The notes below the pieces were generated by a model. It saw nothing but the letters and a program-made list of their open reading frames with translations, was not told the DNA's origin and made no database searches. Of a stretch of 45,489 nt of DNA, positions 16,493 through 26,011 are shown piece by piece. Position 1 is the first letter of the stretch; every line of letters begins with the position of its first letter. The translations under genes and the position numbers were made by a program. The stretch comes from Oscillospiraceae bacterium. Its GTDB lineage: Bacteria > Bacillota > Clostridia > Oscillospirales > Acutalibacteraceae. The DNA is taken from positions 1 to 45,489 of the forward strand of contig SVOR01000014.1 in the NCBI GenBank assembly GCA_015066295.1, written 5' to 3'.

Positions 16493-17278
16493 ATGTGGTA
16501 TAATAAAGAAAAATATACGTTTGATGACTTTAAAAAAATTATAGAAATTCTTCGCTCACCCGAGGGTTGCCCTTGGGATAGGGAGCAAACTCACAATACT
16601 ATTCGCAACGAGTTTATTGAGGAAACCTACGAGGCTGTCGATGCGATAGACCGCGGCGATAAAACCGACCTGTGTGAAGAATTGGGCGACGTGCTTTTAC
16701 AGATAATGCTCCATTCACAAATTGCCGATGAAAACGGCGATTTTAACGTGGAGGACGTTATTGACGGCGTTGCAAAAAAGATGGTTTTAAGACATCCTCA
16801 CGTTTTCGGTGACGTAAGCGTTGAAAACAGCGCGCAGGTTCTCGAAAACTGGGATAAGATAAAGAAGACCGAAAAGCATCAGACAAGCTATACCGACACA
16901 CTTAAAAGTGTGCCTATGTCATATCCCGCACTTATGCGTGCACAAAAAATTCAAAAGCGTGCAGGCAAGGTCGGTTTCGATTTCGAAAGCATAGAGGCTC
17001 CACTTCAAAAACTTAATGAGGAGCATGCAGAGCTTTTAGAGGCTATTGCCACGGGCGACAAAGAAAAGATAACCGAGGAATACGGCGATTTGCTTTTCAC
17101 AATGGTTAATATATCTCGTTTTCTTAAAATCGATAGCGAGGAGGCCCTGCAAAAAGCAAGCGATAAATTTATAAAACGCTTTGAGGCGGTCGAAGATGCC
17201 GCCGATAAAAAGGGCAAGGATATGAAAGAAATGTCACTTAAAGAGTTGGACGCTCTTTGGGATGACGCAAAGAAGTAA
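16493..17278 (+). CDS. mazG: Nucleoside triphosphate pyrophosphohydrolase MazG
   Basis: Hydrolyses NTPs or dNTPs to monophosphates and pyrophosphate, removing aberrant nucleotides. There are two MazG repeats: the first begins ILRSPEGCPWDREQTH and has EETYEAVDAI with EELGDVLLQ, and the second has EEHAELLEAI with EEYGDLLF; these EExxE/ExxD acids bind Mg. At 261 residues it has the normal two-domain length without the methyltransferase domain of B. subtilis YabN. The ATG has no recognisable ribosome binding site and the frame is closed 9 bases upstream, so the start is fixed but initiation may be weak or leaderless. It heads the yabN-to-yabR type cluster. Confidence 0.93.
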   Translation: MWYNKEKYTFDDFKKIIEILRSPEGCPWDREQTHNTIRNEFIEETYEAVDAIDRGDKTDLCEELGDVLLQIMLHSQIADENGDFNVEDVIDGVAKKMVLRHPHVFGDVSVENSAQVLENWDKIKKTEKHQTSYTDTLKSVPMSYPALMRAQKIQKRAGKVGFDFESIEAPLQKLNEEHAELLEAIATGDKEKITEEYGDLLFTMVNISRFLKIDSEEALQKASDKFIKRFEAVEDAADKKGKDMKEMSLKELDALWDDAKK

Positions 17279-17325
17279 TTCAAACGGTTTTACCGTTAGA
17301 AATAAAATTTTGGAGGTCACTCACA

Positions 17326-17598
17326 ATGAACAAAACAGAATTAATTGCAGCAATCGTTGCAGAATCAGGCGTAGCAAAGAAGGATGCTGAAAAGGTTTTA
17401 GCAGCATTCGTTAGCACTGTTGAAGCAGAAATGAAAAAGGGCGGTAAGGTACAGCTCGTAGGCTTTGGTACTTTCGAAGTACGTGAGCGTGCAGCAAGAA
17501 AGGGTATCAATCCTCTTACTAAGGAAGCTATCGAAATCGCAGCTTCTAAGGCTCCTGTTTTCAAGGCTGGTAAGGCTTTCAAAGACGCTATTAAATAA
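17326..17598 (+). CDS. hup: HU-type DNA-binding protein
   Basis: Histone-like dimeric protein that bends and compacts DNA. The sequence is canonical: MNKTELIAAIVAESG at the start, GFGTFEVRERAARKGINP around the DNA-binding arm with its Pro, and the end VFKAGKAFKDAIK. The length of 90 is typical. A strong TGGAGGTCA stands before the ATG. Codon use differs from its neighbours (Lys mostly AAG, Pro CCT, frequent GCT and GTT), as expected for a highly expressed gene and like groEL and the S1 half of ispH-rpsA. The position between mazG and rqcP is also found in other clostridia. Confidence 0.97.
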   Translation: MNKTELIAAIVAESGVAKKDAEKVLAAFVSTVEAEMKKGGKVQLVGFGTFEVRERAARKGINPLTKEAIEIAASKAPVFKAGKAFKDAIK

Positions 17599-17615
17599 TT
17601 GTTTTCAATTATTTA

Positions 17616-17645
17616 GAGCCGCCCAAAAGGGCGGCTCAATTTCTT
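17616..17645 (+). terminator. Terminator after HU
   Basis: GAGCCGCCC and GGGCGGCTC (17616-17624/17629-17637) pair over 9 bases with the loop AAAA. The tail AATTTCTTT is T-rich but interrupted, so some read-through into rqcP is expected. This would let HU be made in excess over the genes behind it. Confidence 0.75.
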
Positions 17646-17660
17646 TGCAGGGGGTCCCAA

Positions 17661-17903
17661 ATGAGATTAGATAAATACTTAAAGGTGTCCCGTATAATTA
17701 AAAGACGCACCGTTGCAAATGAGGCGTGTGACGCGGGCAGAGTTGTGGTGAACGGCAAGGCGGCGCGCGCATCCTACGACGTAAAGCAGGGCGATATTAT
17801 TGAAATTGCCTTTGGCGAGCGAACGGTTAAGGTGCAGGTCTTAACGGTTGCCGAGGTTATTAAAAAAGAGGATGCCGATTCACTTTATAAAATAGTCGAT
17901 TAA
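17661..17903 (+). CDS. rqcP: S4-domain protein RqcP (YabO)
   Basis: Small RNA-binding protein of the HslR/YabO family. In B. subtilis RqcP works with RqcH on the 50S subunit to add C-terminal alanine tails to stalled nascent chains. Nearly the whole 80-residue protein is an S4 domain: MRLDKYLKVSRIIKRRTVANEACDAGRVVVNG, then KQGDIIEIAFG. A GGGGG-type ribosome binding site lies before the ATG. It stands in the conserved order mazG-(hup)-yabO-yabP-yabQ-divIC-yabR, which supports the assignment. Confidence 0.93.
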   Translation: MRLDKYLKVSRIIKRRTVANEACDAGRVVVNGKAARASYDVKQGDIIEIAFGERTVKVQVLTVAEVIKKEDADSLYKIVD

Positions 17904-17954
17904 ATCATAAATAAAACATTTCCTAATATAATTATTTTTAGGAGGTGTTTTTTT

Positions 17955-18224
17955 ATGTCCTCAGAAAAGCCACTGATACATAATATAATAATCGAAAACC
18001 GAAAGAAGTCTACGCTGTCGGGCATTAAGGACGTGTTGGGGTATGATGCCGAATCAATTTATTTACTCACCGATATGGGCAATCTCACCATAAAGGGCAC
18101 CGACCTTAAAATAAACAGATTTAGCACAAACGAAGGCGAACTTGATATAGAGGGCTTGATAGTTGCTTTTGTTTATACCCATGAAACAAAAAACGGAAAT
18201 CTGTTTTCAAAAATATTTAAGTAA
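17955..18224 (+). CDS. yabP: Sporulation protein YabP
   Basis: YabP/YqfC family protein, produced in the mother cell under SigE in B. subtilis and needed for sporulation; the molecular role is unknown. The 89 residues match the family: HNIIIENRKKSTLSGIKDVLGYD, then LLTDMGNLTIKGTDLKINRFSTNEGELDIEG is split over the conserved middle, ending in a short hydrophobic and basic tail. AGGAGG precedes the ATG. A short CCTAA/TTAGG inverted repeat (17922-17926/17938-17942) runs into this ribosome binding site. The gene touches yabQ directly (stop TAA then ATG). Its presence is the main evidence for a spore-forming lineage. Confidence 0.9.
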   Translation: MSSEKPLIHNIIIENRKKSTLSGIKDVLGYDAESIYLLTDMGNLTIKGTDLKINRFSTNEGELDIEGLIVAFVYTHETKNGNLFSKIFK

Positions 18225-18728
18225 ATGTGGATAGTAAGTAATAATAATCAGTTAATATCCTTCTTGGTGTCTGCCTTGTTCGGTGTGTTTTTCTGCCTTT
18301 TTTACGATATACTCAGAAGCATCAGAAAAATAGGGTATAAAAGCGTGCTCGGCATTGCCGTTCAGGATGTATTTTTTTGCGTAGCCGCCGCATTTATTAC
18401 CTTTATGCTTATGCTCAGATACACCTGTGGTGAGGTGCGGTTTTATATTATATTTGCCGTTGTTTTAGGCTTTGCTGTTTGCAACTATACAATATCACCT
18501 TTTTTTAGAGGCTTGCTTACCTTTATTTTAAAGAAAATTTGCTTGTTATTTTGGGCAATAAACAAGGTTTTTAAGCGTTTAAAGTTCAAAACAGTGCTTC
18601 TTTTTGATAAAATACATATTTTTTTGAAAAAATATGCCAAAACTTTGAAAAATCACTTGAAACAAAAGCGTAAAATAGTGTATACTAATACCGATGTAAA
18701 AAACCGAAAGGATGCGAAGTATGAGTAA
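18225..18728 (+). CDS. yabQ: Spore cortex biosynthesis protein YabQ
   Basis: Integral membrane protein needed for spore cortex formation in B. subtilis. Three or four hydrophobic stretches are visible: about residues 8-26, 45-66, 71-92 and 96-108. The family start has the FFCLFYDILRSIRK motif, and the basic C-terminal tail after residue 110 is cytoplasmic. The length of 167 is within the family range. The ATG follows the yabP stop without a gap, so translation is coupled. The stop overlaps the first codons of divIC by eight bases. Confidence 0.85.
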   Translation: MWIVSNNNQLISFLVSALFGVFFCLFYDILRSIRKIGYKSVLGIAVQDVFFCVAAAFITFMLMLRYTCGEVRFYIIFAVVLGFAVCNYTISPFFRGLLTFILKKICLLFWAINKVFKRLKFKTVLLFDKIHIFLKKYAKTLKNHLKQKRKIVYTNTDVKNRKDAKYE

Positions 18729-19008
18729 CGGTCGTAAGCAAAAGTCAAGCATAATACTCAGAGTTGTTATATTTGCTGTGGGCGTTTATATGATAGTTAC
18801 ACTTTGCGGACTTTGGGGCCAGTTAATTGATAGCCAGAATCGGTATAAACAACTCCAGCAGCAACGCGACAGTCTTAATGCCGATATAGATAATCTTGTG
18901 GCAGTGCTTGATGGTTCTAAAAACGAGATTATTGAGAAAGCGGCACGACAAAGGCTCGGCTACGTTTATGCGGGTGAACAGGTTTACATCGATAATTCCG
19001 GAAACTAA
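18721..19008 (+). CDS. divIC: Septum formation initiator DivIC/FtsB
   Basis: Bitopic division protein that forms a complex with DivIB and FtsL at the septum. The 95 residues have a basic N-terminus (MSNGRKQKSS), one transmembrane helix (about 10-30), a coiled coil rich in Gln/Leu (SQNRYKQLQQQRDSLNADIDNL) and a short end with KAARQRLGYVYAGEQVYID, the conserved FtsB/DivIC closing motif. ATG 18721 is preferred because GAAAGG lies 9 bases upstream; the in-frame ATG 18712 abuts that site. It follows yabQ with overlap, as in other Firmicutes. Confidence 0.9.
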   Translation: MSNGRKQKSSIILRVVIFAVGVYMIVTLCGLWGQLIDSQNRYKQLQQQRDSLNADIDNLVAVLDGSKNEIIEKAARQRLGYVYAGEQVYIDNSGN

Positions 19009-19040
19009 GCGGTAAAATTTGAGGGGGATTTCTGGCTTTT

Positions 19041-19475
19041 ATGGAGCTTACGGTAGGACAGATTGTTGAAGGCAAAATCACAGGTATTACTAATTTTGGC
19101 GTGTTTGTAGATTTAGGTGATAACAAAACGGGTATGGTACATATTTCCGAGGTTGCACAGTCATACGTTAGTGAAATTCGAGAACACGTTAAGGAAAACG
19201 ACGTTGTTAAAATGAAGATTTTGGCAATATCGGATGAGGGCAAAATCAGCCTTTCGATTAAGCGCGCTATGGAGCAACCAAAACGCGCACCTCGTGAGCG
19301 CAAGGCGCCACCCAAGCCCGATAATTCGTTTGTTTGGGGCGCAAAACCCAGCGAGCCTGCCTCTTTTGAAGAAATGATGAGCAAGTTTAAGGTTACCAGT
19401 GAGGAGAAGTTCTCGGATTTAAAAAGAAAAAATCCTGAGGCTCGCCGTACAAAACGTGGTGCCGGTATAAGATAA
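19041..19475 (+). CDS. yabR: S1 RNA-binding domain protein YabR
   Basis: General RNA-binding protein with one N-terminal S1 domain (residues 1-72: VGQIVEGKITGITNFGVFVDLG, with GMVHISEVA and KISLSIKRA), followed by a basic, proline-rich and probably disordered linker (PKRAPRERKAPPKP) and a short helical tail. The function of YabR is not settled; relatives such as GSP13 and CvfD act with the ribosome. GAGGGGG lies before the ATG. It closes the yab cluster, and a strong terminator follows. Confidence 0.9.
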   Translation: MELTVGQIVEGKITGITNFGVFVDLGDNKTGMVHISEVAQSYVSEIREHVKENDVVKMKILAISDEGKISLSIKRAMEQPKRAPRERKAPPKPDNSFVWGAKPSEPASFEEMMSKFKVTSEEKFSDLKRKNPEARRTKRGAGIR

Positions 19476-19478
19476 TTT

Positions 19479-19506
19479 ACGGCAGACTTACGGTCTGCCG
19501 TTTTTT
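19479..19506 (+). terminator. Terminator after yabR, directly before the fumarase ribosome binding site
   Basis: ACGGCAGAC and GTCTGCCGT (19479-19487/19493-19501) pair over 9 bases with a 5-base loop and run into TTTTTT. Only 11 bases separate the T-run from the next ATG, and these hold its ribosome binding site AGGTG. It may act as an attenuator for the next gene. Confidence 0.85.
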
Positions 19507-19517
19507 ACAGGTGAAAA

Positions 19518-20366
19518 ATGGTTAATAATATTGACGTTAAAAAGGTGACAAATGCAGTCGCAGAGCTTTGCATAAAGGCAAATACAGTGTTGCCCTGCGA
19601 CATAATAAAGAGCATAGAAAAGGCGAGTGAAACGGAAACCAACCCACTCGCTAAAAGTGTTATATGCGATATTAGAGAAAATATTGCGGTCGCGGGTGAT
19701 ACAGGGCTTCCTATCTGTCAGGATACGGGTATGGCGGTTGTATTTTTAGAAATTGGTCAAGACGTGCATTTTGTCGGCGGTGATTTGTATGTCGCCATCA
19801 ACGAGGGCGTGCGACTCGGCTACGATAAGGGACTGCTTCGCAAATCGGTTGTTGCTGACCCGCTTAAAAGAGTAAATACGGGGGATAATACACCCGCCGT
19901 AATACATACGAGTATTTGTGGCGGCTCTTCGGTTAAAATTACGGTTGCGCCAAAGGGCTTCGGTAGCGAGAATATGAGTGCAATTAAGATGCTCAATCCG
20001 TCTGATGCGCTCGAGGGTGTTGTCGAGTTTGTGCTTCAAACGGTAAAAAATGCATCGGGCAATCCCTGCCCGCCAATAGTTATTGGTGTTGGCATCGGTA
20101 GTGATTTTGAAGGGTGCGCATTACTTTCCAAGCGTGCTTTATGTCGTGATTTAGACAAGCGAAATGCCGATGAATTTTATGCCGAGCTTGAAAAAAGATT
20201 ATTAAAGGAAATTAACGCATTGGGCATTGGACCTCAGGGATTTGGTGGTAAAAATACTGCCCTCGGCGTAAATATAGAGGTGGAGCCGACACACATTGCA
20301 GGTCTGCCCGTAGCGGTTAATATAGGCTGTCACGTAACGCGACATGCGTCGGTTGTAATAGAATAG
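19518..20366 (+). CDS. fumA: Fumarate hydratase (class I) alpha subunit
   Basis: Iron-sulfur-dependent fumarase/tartrate dehydratase alpha subunit: interconverts fumarate and malate together with a beta subunit. The likely 4Fe-4S ligands are Cys67 in PICQDTG, Cys184 in NPCPP and Cys271 near the end (IGCHVTRH), matching the three Cys of E. coli FumA. The length of 282 is that of the stand-alone alpha subunit. Substrate regions TSICGGSS and GPQGFGGKNTALGV are intact. No beta-subunit gene follows; the next gene is an rRNA methyltransferase. It could instead belong to the L-tartrate dehydratase side of the family. The gene lies immediately behind a terminator. Confidence 0.88.
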   Translation: MVNNIDVKKVTNAVAELCIKANTVLPCDIIKSIEKASETETNPLAKSVICDIRENIAVAGDTGLPICQDTGMAVVFLEIGQDVHFVGGDLYVAINEGVRLGYDKGLLRKSVVADPLKRVNTGDNTPAVIHTSICGGSSVKITVAPKGFGSENMSAIKMLNPSDALEGVVEFVLQTVKNASGNPCPPIVIGVGIGSDFEGCALLSKRALCRDLDKRNADEFYAELEKRLLKEINALGIGPQGFGGKNTALGVNIEVEPTHIAGLPVAVNIGCHVTRHASVVIE

Positions 20367-20374
20367 GAGATACA

Positions 20375-21493
20375 ATGGATAGTTTAAATCTTGTGGCACC
20401 CTGCCTTTTTGGTGTTGAAGGAATACTTGCAGACGAGCTTAAGAGAATGGGTGTAGAGGGCGTAAATGCCGAAAACGGCAGAGTTTTGTTTCGGGGTGAC
20501 GCGAGCACCGTTGCCAAAACAAATATTAACTCACGCTTTGCCGAGCGAATTATGATAAACGTCGGCGAATTTTATGCCGAAACCTTTACCGAGCTTTTTG
20601 AGGGCGTTAAGGCGCTCGAATGGGAGAGATTTATAGGTAGGGAGGATGCCTTCCCCGTAAATGGATGGAGCCTTAATTCAACCCTTTTCAGCATACCTGA
20701 CTGTCAGTCGATTATTAAAAAGGCAATAGTTGAAAGACTTAAATCGAAATATAATATAAGCTGGTTTAACGAAACCGGCAGCGAGTATAGGGTAAGATTT
20801 TCCATTATGAAAAACAAGGTCACCATGATGATAGATACGTCGGGTGAAGGCCTTCATAAAAGAGGATATCGCCGCAACTCAAACGATGCACCGCTTAAGG
20901 AAACCTTGGCGGCGGCTATGTGCGATTTGGCGAGAATATATCCTGATACACAGTTGTTTGACCCATTTTGCGGCTCGGGTACTCTGCTTATTGAGGCGGC
21001 CATGATGGCGGCAAAAATTGCCCCCGGTCTTAATAGGTACTTCGCGGCTGAACGCTTTGATTTTATAGATGGGAAGGTTTGGCAAGCGGCAAGAAGTGAG
21101 GCAATGGATAAAATCGACCGAAATATTGAGTTTAGGGCGCAGGGCTTTGATATTGACCCGCATGCAGTTGAGCTTACCCTTGCTAATGCCGCGAAAGCGG
21201 GTGTAAAAAGCCTTATTAGTGCGAGTGTTGCCGATATTAAGGACTTTAAGGTACCCGACGGCAGAAGCCTTACCATAACCAATCCGCCCTACGGTGAACG
21301 CCTGCTCGATATTAAGGGCGCCGAAGCACTTTATAAAACTATGGGTGAGGTATTTATTAACCAAAAGGGCAGTAAATATTTTATTATAAGTCCCCATGAT
21401 GAGTTTGAAGCCCATTTTGGCAGAGATGCCGATAAAAGGCGTAAACTCTATAACGGAATGATAAAATGTCAGTTGTTTATGTATTTTAAGTAA
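20375..21493 (+). CDS. THUMP-domain class I SAM-dependent RNA methyltransferase (RlmL-like)
   Basis: Probable 23S rRNA N2-guanine methyltransferase of the RlmL/YpsC group. An N-terminal ferredoxin-like/THUMP domain (about 1-155) contains the repeat-like starts LVAPCLFGVEGILADELK and RVLFRGD. GLHKRGYR (159-166) links it to the Rossmann methyltransferase with DPFCGSGT (196-203, SAM site) and NPPYGERL (303-310, catalytic motif IV of N-methyltransferases). The length of 372 fits the single-methyltransferase form. AGGAG lies before the ATG, and the gene follows fumA by 8 bases. Confidence 0.9.
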   Translation: MDSLNLVAPCLFGVEGILADELKRMGVEGVNAENGRVLFRGDASTVAKTNINSRFAERIMINVGEFYAETFTELFEGVKALEWERFIGREDAFPVNGWSLNSTLFSIPDCQSIIKKAIVERLKSKYNISWFNETGSEYRVRFSIMKNKVTMMIDTSGEGLHKRGYRRNSNDAPLKETLAAAMCDLARIYPDTQLFDPFCGSGTLLIEAAMMAAKIAPGLNRYFAAERFDFIDGKVWQAARSEAMDKIDRNIEFRAQGFDIDPHAVELTLANAAKAGVKSLISASVADIKDFKVPDGRSLTITNPPYGERLLDIKGAEALYKTMGEVFINQKGSKYFIISPHDEFEAHFGRDADKRRKLYNGMIKCQLFMYFK

Positions 21494-21504
21494 TGGAGAT
21501 AAAA

Positions 21505-22446
21505 ATGCGACATATTTTTATTATTAACCCCACGGCGGGTAAGAGAAAATTGCAGTCGGTAATAATAGCCGAGGTAAAAAGGATATTTGCGCCGAGAAGC
21601 GACTATGAAATTTTTATTACAAGCCGCGAAGATGAGGCAAGGGAAATAGCTCTGCGCGAGGCCGAAAAGGGCGATGAGGTGCGCTTTTATGCCTGCGGCG
21701 GCGAGGGTACTGTTTTTGAGATACTAAACGGTATGGTGACCTTTCCGAATGCATCGCTTACCAACGTGCCCTGCGGCTCAGCAAATGATTTTCTTAAATT
21801 TTTCGGTGATAAACAGGCATTTCTTAACATCGAAGATTTAGTTGACGGAGTACCGATAAAATTAGATTTAATTAAGGCTAACGAGTTTTATTGCATTAAC
21901 CAATGTTCTGTAGGTATGGATGCCATTGTTGCCCGTGAGATGCAAATTTTTAAAAATTGGCCGCTCGTTTCAGGCAGTATGGCGTATAAGCTCGCCGTAA
22001 TTAAGGTTTTTTTAGGTAAAATCGGTTTAAAAATCAACATAAAGGTCGATGATACCAATAAGGGCTTAAAGGATTGCCTTTTTGCCGTTTGTGCCAACGG
22101 CCCCGTTTACGGCGGCGGATACACAAGTGCCCCAAGGGCAAATCCGCTTGACAGAAGGCTTGATTACCTTATAGTTGAAAATATGTCAAAGCTTGAGATA
22201 TTATCCTATCTTAAAAAGTACGAAAAGGGCACGCATATAGAACTTGAAAAGTGCGAGTACGGAAATTGCACTTCAATGGTAATCAGTGCCGATAAGCCCT
22301 TCCCGCTTAATCTTGACGGCGAAATCATTATGCGTGATAGGGCCGAATTTGAGATAATTAAGGACGGCGTTCAGTTTATCGTGCCAAAGGGCGTAGCAGA
22401 GGCGCTAAACGTAGAAATTCCTAAAAAAGACTTGATTTTATCTTAG
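21505..22446 (+). CDS. Diacylglycerol/lipid kinase family protein (YegS/DgkB-like)
   Basis: Soluble lipid kinase with a DAGK catalytic domain, which in Gram-positive bacteria phosphorylates diacylglycerol or another lipid at the membrane. The first strand IFIINPTAGKRK is typical. The nucleotide motif, usually GGDGT, reads CGGEGTVFEILNG, an Asp-to-Glu change. The next motif, usually GTGNDFAR, reads GSANDFLK. YGGGYTSAPRANPLDRRLDYL is the conserved middle block. ATG 21505 is preferred over 21493 because GGAG sits between them. It starts right after the methyltransferase stop. The -35 of the groES promoter lies in its last codons. Confidence 0.85.
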   Translation: MRHIFIINPTAGKRKLQSVIIAEVKRIFAPRSDYEIFITSREDEAREIALREAEKGDEVRFYACGGEGTVFEILNGMVTFPNASLTNVPCGSANDFLKFFGDKQAFLNIEDLVDGVPIKLDLIKANEFYCINQCSVGMDAIVAREMQIFKNWPLVSGSMAYKLAVIKVFLGKIGLKINIKVDDTNKGLKDCLFAVCANGPVYGGGYTSAPRANPLDRRLDYLIVENMSKLEILSYLKKYEKGTHIELEKCEYGNCTSMVISADKPFPLNLDGEIIMRDRAEFEIIKDGVQFIVPKGVAEALNVEIPKKDLILS

Positions 22447-22464
22447 GATATATTAAAATATAAT
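22432..22464 (+). promoter_or_regulatory. Promoter of groES-groEL
   Basis: TTGATT (22432-22437), a 16-base spacer and TAAAAT (22454-22459). An overlapping TATAAT at 22459-22464 is an alternative -10 element. The -35 lies inside the end of the lipid kinase gene. The CIRCE-like inverted repeat starts at the expected transcription start. Confidence 0.65.
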
Positions 22465-22487
22465 AAGCACTCTAAAAAGAATGCGAA
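22464..22487 (+). promoter_or_regulatory. Degenerate CIRCE-like operator (HrcA) of groESL
   Basis: TAAGCACTC and GAATGCGAA (22464-22472/22479-22487) match the CIRCE halves TTAGCACTC and GAGTGCTAA at 8 of 9 and 7 of 9 positions. The spacer is 6 bases instead of the canonical 9. It sits directly after the -10, where HrcA represses in other Firmicutes. It may be a weakened operator or chance. Confidence 0.4.
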
Positions 22488-22520
22488 TTACTGATTTTTA
22501 AATAATTGGAGGCAATTATT

Positions 22521-24457
<1,937 letters not shown>

Positions 24458-24464
24458 GATTTTT

Positions 24465-24499
24465 AAACCGCTTTTGGTGCTCCAAAGGCGGTTTTTATT
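24465..24499 (+). terminator. Terminator of groESL
   Basis: AAACCGCTTTTGG and CCAAAGGCGGTTT (24465-24477/24482-24494) form a 13-pair stem with loop TGCT, then TTTTTATTT. The next promoter begins at its last T residues. Confidence 0.9.
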
Positions 24500-24527
24500 T
24501 GACATATCTATAATTTTATTTTATTAT
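24499..24527 (+). promoter_or_regulatory. SigA promoter of the nicotinate phosphoribosyltransferase gene
   Basis: Perfect TTGACA (24499-24504), 17-base spacer, TATTAT (24522-24527), 34 bases before the ATG. Confidence 0.85.
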
Positions 24528-24561
24528 ATTATTAAGAAATTACCTATCGAGGTGTTATTTT

Positions 24562-26007
24562 ATGCGCAAAGATTTAACAATGCTAATGGACCTGTACGAG
24601 CTAACAATGGCTAACGGTATATTTAACAGCGATATGCGTGATACCGTAACCTATTTTGATATGTTTTTCAGGCGTGTGCCCGACGAGGGCGGCTTCGCCA
24701 TTATGGCAGGTCTTGAACAGTTAATTGATTACTTCAATAATCTTCATTTTAGTGATGATGATATTAAATATCTTGAATCACTAAATCTGTTCACCGCTGA
24801 CTTCTTGGAATATCTAAGAAACTTCAAATTTGAGTGCGACGTATGGGCAGTACCCGAGGGTACACCCATATTCCCGATGGAGCCCATCGTTACGGTTAAG
24901 GGACCTGCAATGCAGGCGTTTATGGTTGAAACAATGGTATTATTGACAATCAACCATCAGTCACTCATTGCAACCAAGGCAAACCGTATTGTTACTGCGG
25001 CGCAGGGACGCGTTGTTATGGAATTTGGCGCACGCCGTGCACACGGTTATGATGCGGCGCACTATGGTGCAAGAGCTGCCATTATCGGCGGTTGTACGGG
25101 CACCTCTTGTGTTAAATCGGCGCAGGAATTTGCCGTTCCCGCCTCGGGCACAATGGCACACAGCTGGGTGCAATTATACCCCGATGAATATACTGCATTT
25201 AAAACCTATGCCGAGCAGTATCCCGATAGCTGCACATTGCTTGTTGATACCTACAACGTTTTAAAATCGGGTATCCCCAATGCAATTAAGGTGTTTGACG
25301 AGGTGTTAAAGCCGCTCGGCAAGCGTCCTGTCGGTATTCGAATTGATAGCGGCGACATTACCTACCTTACAAGAAAGGTTAGAAAAATGCTTGATGAGGC
25401 AGGTTATAGCGACTGTAAAATTGTTGTTTCGAATTCACTTGATGAGTACCTTATCAGAGATATGATTATGCAGGGTGCCAAGACCGATAGCTTTGGTGTT
25501 GGCGAACGCCTTATTACCGCTTCGAGCGAGGCAGTTTTCGGCGGTGTATACAAGCTTGCAGCCGTTGAAAAGGATGGCGTTATAACCCCAAAAATTAAAA
25601 TTAGCGAGAACATCGCCAAGATTACAATTCCCGGCGTTAAAATACCGTGGCGCCTGTTCGATAACGAAACAGGCAAGGCTATCGCCGACGTTATAACCTT
25701 AAATTACGAAAAAATTGACGACAGCAAGCCGTATGAGATATTCGACCCCGTTCATACCTGGAAGCGCAAGACGGTAGAAAACTTTACCGCACAAAAATTG
25801 CAGATTAAACTCTTTGAAAACGGTAAGCAAATTTACACTTCACCATCGGTTAAGGAGATATCTAAATACCGCAAGGCACAGGTTGAAAATCTTTGGGATG
25901 AGGTTAAGCGTTTTGAAAAACCGCATACCTACTACGTCGATTTATCCGAGGACCTGTGGAATCAGCGCTATGAGCTTTTAAATAAGCATAATATAAAGGG
26001 GGTATAA
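24562..26007 (+). CDS. pncB: Nicotinate phosphoribosyltransferase
   Basis: Converts nicotinate and PRPP to nicotinate mononucleotide, the salvage entry to NAD. The N-terminus MLMDLYELTMANGIF and FRRVPDEGGFAIMAGLEQ are family hallmarks. MEFGARRAHGYDAA is the nucleotide region, RIDSGDITYL the phosphate-binding strand, and FGVGERLITA the loop before the C-terminal domain. The length of 481 is in the long Firmicutes class. GAGGTG precedes the ATG. The gene has its own promoter and is followed after four bases by a lipoprotein gene. PRPP would come from the prs product. Confidence 0.93.
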   Translation: MRKDLTMLMDLYELTMANGIFNSDMRDTVTYFDMFFRRVPDEGGFAIMAGLEQLIDYFNNLHFSDDDIKYLESLNLFTADFLEYLRNFKFECDVWAVPEGTPIFPMEPIVTVKGPAMQAFMVETMVLLTINHQSLIATKANRIVTAAQGRVVMEFGARRAHGYDAAHYGARAAIIGGCTGTSCVKSAQEFAVPASGTMAHSWVQLYPDEYTAFKTYAEQYPDSCTLLVDTYNVLKSGIPNAIKVFDEVLKPLGKRPVGIRIDSGDITYLTRKVRKMLDEAGYSDCKIVVSNSLDEYLIRDMIMQGAKTDSFGVGERLITASSEAVFGGVYKLAAVEKDGVITPKIKISENIAKITIPGVKIPWRLFDNETGKAIADVITLNYEKIDDSKPYEIFDPVHTWKRKTVENFTAQKLQIKLFENGKQIYTSPSVKEISKYRKAQVENLWDEVKRFEKPHTYYVDLSEDLWNQRYELLNKHNIKGV

Positions 26008-26011
26008 CGGT

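Noticed and set aside
16499..16504. TATAAT with TGG before it at the start of mazG
   Set aside because: It lies within codons 3-4 of mazG and has no -35; a promoter here would start RNA after the only usable ATG.
17922..17942. TATAAT within a CCTAA/TTAGG repeat before yabP
   Set aside because: The sequence gives neither a SigA -35 nor a clear SigE pattern, and the 5-base stem is too weak to call a regulatory hairpin.
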